Assembly: GCA_009829735.1 (NCBI GenBank)
Contig: CM020619.1
Span: 13,073,777-13,137,776 of the forward strand
Reading direction: 5' to 3'
Length of the DNA: 64,000 bases
Origin: Pyropia yezoensis
Lineage: Eukaryota; Rhodophyta; Bangiophyceae; Bangiales; Bangiaceae
The translations under genes and the position numbers were made by a program. Positions 61,744 through 64,000 of the stretch are shown one piece after another. Position 1 is the first letter of the stretch. Every line of letters starts with the position of its first letter. The notes beneath the pieces were generated by a model. The model did no database searches. It was not told where the DNA came from and was given only the letters and a program-made list of their open reading frames with translations.

Positions 61744-64000
61744 ACGCTACAACGAGAAATCCGTCATTCTTCGCACTCGTTGGCGGCAAATGCAGCACGC
61801 CTGTGCATCAGAGCATTAGCAGGAGTGCGAAGAAGCGGCGGTACCCATTGACGACCATCCAGTGCTGCTCGCGGCGGCCATCTCCGTCGCCGTCGCGTGC
61901 TGCGTCGATGGGGTGTCCACGCCCCACGTGGCGACGGCGGGGAGCCACCTCAGAAAGTGCACGTGCACCTACCGTGGCAGGCAGAGGCCCACGAGGACGA
62001 GGGGCGATACCGTACGGCCCCCACACGACGCTGCTGCTTGTGGTGGCGGCGACCATGTCAAGCACCACGCGCACGGAGCGCGGATGCCAACAGTAGCCCG
62101 GCTGGTGAAACTGGTCGTGGTAGGCTGGGTCGGCGGGCTGCCTGGCGGCAGCATCCACGTGAGTGGTGATCGGCAACGTCCCCAGCGTAACGTCTTGGAG
62201 CACCAGCGACGAGCGCGCCAGGTGATGGGGAACCCGTGCGGTGGCGGCTCCGTCGGCACCCGTCGACGGTGTCGCGTTGACCACGTTCTCCACCACCACC
62301 TCTTCAGCACCCGGCGCGTCAGTGCGCCCGCGTTCCGCGAGCGACGCACCGCTGTCGTCCACGATCATATCGCCAACGTGGACGGCGCTCGCCCGCACGT
62401 CATGGTCGTCGTCTGTCAAGTCGGAGGGGCACGGATCGGCCACGCTGGCGGGGCGGGGAAAAGCGCGATCCGATCTGTCCATGACGGACGTCCGCGGCAG
62501 CACAACTGGAATGGGCGGCAAACGATGATCGGGTCGGGTGGCCTGAGCGGGGGGTGGTCGTCAACAACGCCCGAACGGGCGAGGAGGGGGGTGGGGGAAG
62601 GGGGGCAAGGCGGAATGTCGGTGGGTGGGTGGGGGTGGGTGTGGAGCGTGGCGCGGGGGGTCCGGGGGGGTCTGGGCGAGTGCGGAAAAAACCGCGCGCC
62701 GACCGTCACACTGCCAGTCACGCGTGAGGCGGCTCAGGCCTGTGCCTGTGTAGTGACAACAACTCTTAAACGCCGTGAAGTGCATGGTACTTTAAAGTCC
62801 AGATTGGACCTATTCCAGAGGCCCTCCCTGGCGCTGCACGTGTTGCTCGCGCTGCTCGTGTTGCTCGTGCTGTTTGTGTTGACGGGGTTGCCCCCCCCCG
62901 CCGACCCCCCCACCCCGGGGGCCGAACCGTCTGACGGTCGTGAGACTGAACTATCAGTGGAACTATCATTGACAGAAAGATTTTCGAAATTCTAATTGAT
63001 ATAAGTTTTGTTGCCTCCACCGACTGCCACGTCCCGGGTGGCCGGTGCACGCATAATGGATATGCGGCGATCCGGCACGGGCGGGATCCGGCCAGCCCCG
63101 CCCGCGAAAGACTTTGCCGTGGGCGACTCCGCAAGCGGCCGCGCGGCCGCAATGCGGGCAAGGGGTGGCAGAACAGGCACAGGCGCCATGCGCATGGGAA
63201 AAAGGGCGACGCGGTAGGGAAGGTATCGGGAGAACCGCCCCTCTCTCTAAAGAGCAAAGGCGCCAAAGTGGACACCTGGCACACAGGGCGGGTGGACGCC
63301 TCTGCCCTGCCACCCCGATCCATCGCCGCACACTGCCGCGCGCGGACGGAGGTGGCACACCCCGTCACCGGCATTGCTACGGGAGAGAGGGGCCACGCCA
63401 GGGACAGCGCCGACGGCAGGGGCACCCGTCAGCCCCCGCCACAGCTGTGATCGTGCAGCGGTACGGAGGCGCTATGTGCCGACCACGCGCCAGCACATCG
63501 CCAAGAAACGAGAAAGAGGGGGCGGCTGCCGCCACTGGCTTTTTCGGGGCGCGTGGTTGGCGTAGCAGGTCCGCGACCGTACCCGGTAGATAGGGGCTGG
63601 AAGGCCGCGGCCGCCATGCCAAGCGCTGACCCGCGGGGGAGCAGTGGGGCCACGTCCCCTCCCCCCCCCCCCCCCCCCCCCCACCCCCGCCCCCCCCCCC
63701 CACCCGTGCCGTCCCCTCTCCCATCTTCCTACTCAAAAGTCAAAGGAGTCGAGGGTGCTCTCCCCCAACGCGCCGGCCCCGCTCGGTGCCGCAACGGTGA
63801 CGCCCGCGACGGCACCAGCGTCGCCGCGGCCTCCACGGCCTTCGCCTCCACCGCCACCACCGTTGAGTAGCCAACCACGCTGAGTAGCCCTCTGGCGGGG
63901 TGTGTACTGCATAGGGTGCCTGGTGGGGCGGCGGGTAGCCACCCACCGCCACGGAACCCGCTGCCCTCAGCAAGGCGCTCGGGCATAACTGGCAGAGCAC
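61744..64000. other. window end, no firmly supported gene
   Basis: A 237-codon minus frame (61808-62521) is open and fairly balanced in composition (QPADPAYHDQFHQPGYCWHP, VRVVLDMVAATT) but has no known motif. A CTGCTCGTGTTGCTCGTG microsatellite lies at 62838-62880, and a C-rich tract at 63658-63712. At the right edge the minus strand reads GGYPPPHQAPYAVHTPPEGY and, in another frame, SGAGALGESTLDSFDF before a stop at 63733; this may be the 3' end of a gene entering from the right. Confidence 0.3.

Overview
The window reads as nuclear DNA of a GC-rich eukaryotic alga, most likely a bangiophyte red alga of the Porphyra/Pyropia type. The best evidence is the full-length, uninterrupted EF-1alpha gene at 49939-51288, which resembles Bangiales EF-1alpha as I remember it. 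Supporting signs are compact genes with few short GT-AG introns, strong G/C preference at third codon positions, probable plastid and mitochondrial leaders, a tRNA-Tyr with a nuclear-type intron, and very long G, C and GGC/CCG tracts. No rRNA, CRISPR array or bacterial operon was seen.

Layout. 1-8 kb: a PAP2/AUR1-like lipid phosphotransferase (739-1866), a complete 3.6-kb DNA transposon with terminal inverted repeats and a 4-bp target duplication (2203-5798), and a low-complexity ORF with a faint decarboxylase-like core (6012-7463). 8-22 kb: a FAD4-like membrane protein without the histidine clusters (minus), a zinc-ribbon/RRM protein (minus), mitochondrial ribosomal protein uL2, a secreted protein with a Hedgehog-type Hint domain, and a three-exon glucose-6-phosphate 1-epimerase. 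22.4-27.3 kb: a CACTA-like (CMC) transposon with a 3-bp target duplication, whose Plavaka-type transposase is intact in frame except for two stop codons, followed by a spliced second gene. 27.8-34 kb: a BCS1-like AAA ATPase (minus), a broken methyltransferase, a 110-bp foldback and tRNA-Tyr(GUA). 35-48 kb: an AlkB-type di-iron monooxygenase, bifunctional HPPK-DHPS of folate synthesis, nicotinamidase, a SAP-domain Tho1/SARNP-like protein (minus) and an AP endonuclease. 48-57 kb: a gene with a duplicated exon (minus), EF-1alpha, a two-exon G-patch protein (minus) and a divergent histone H3. 57-61 kb: Gly/His/Cys-rich repeat ORFs and uncharacterised reading frames. The last 3 kb holds little that can be supported.

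The host genes do not form one pathway. They are scattered housekeeping functions (translation, folate, NAD salvage, DNA repair, RNA export, sugar and lipid metabolism). Observations most worth following are the 3.6-kb transposon of an unnamed type, the CACTA transposase with two stops each one step from a Gln codon, the FAD4-like protein without catalytic histidines, the Hint-domain secreted protein, the H3 variant lacking the alpha-N segment, and the duplicated-exon gene. Exon limits come from open frames and GT-AG signals only; no transcript data were available.
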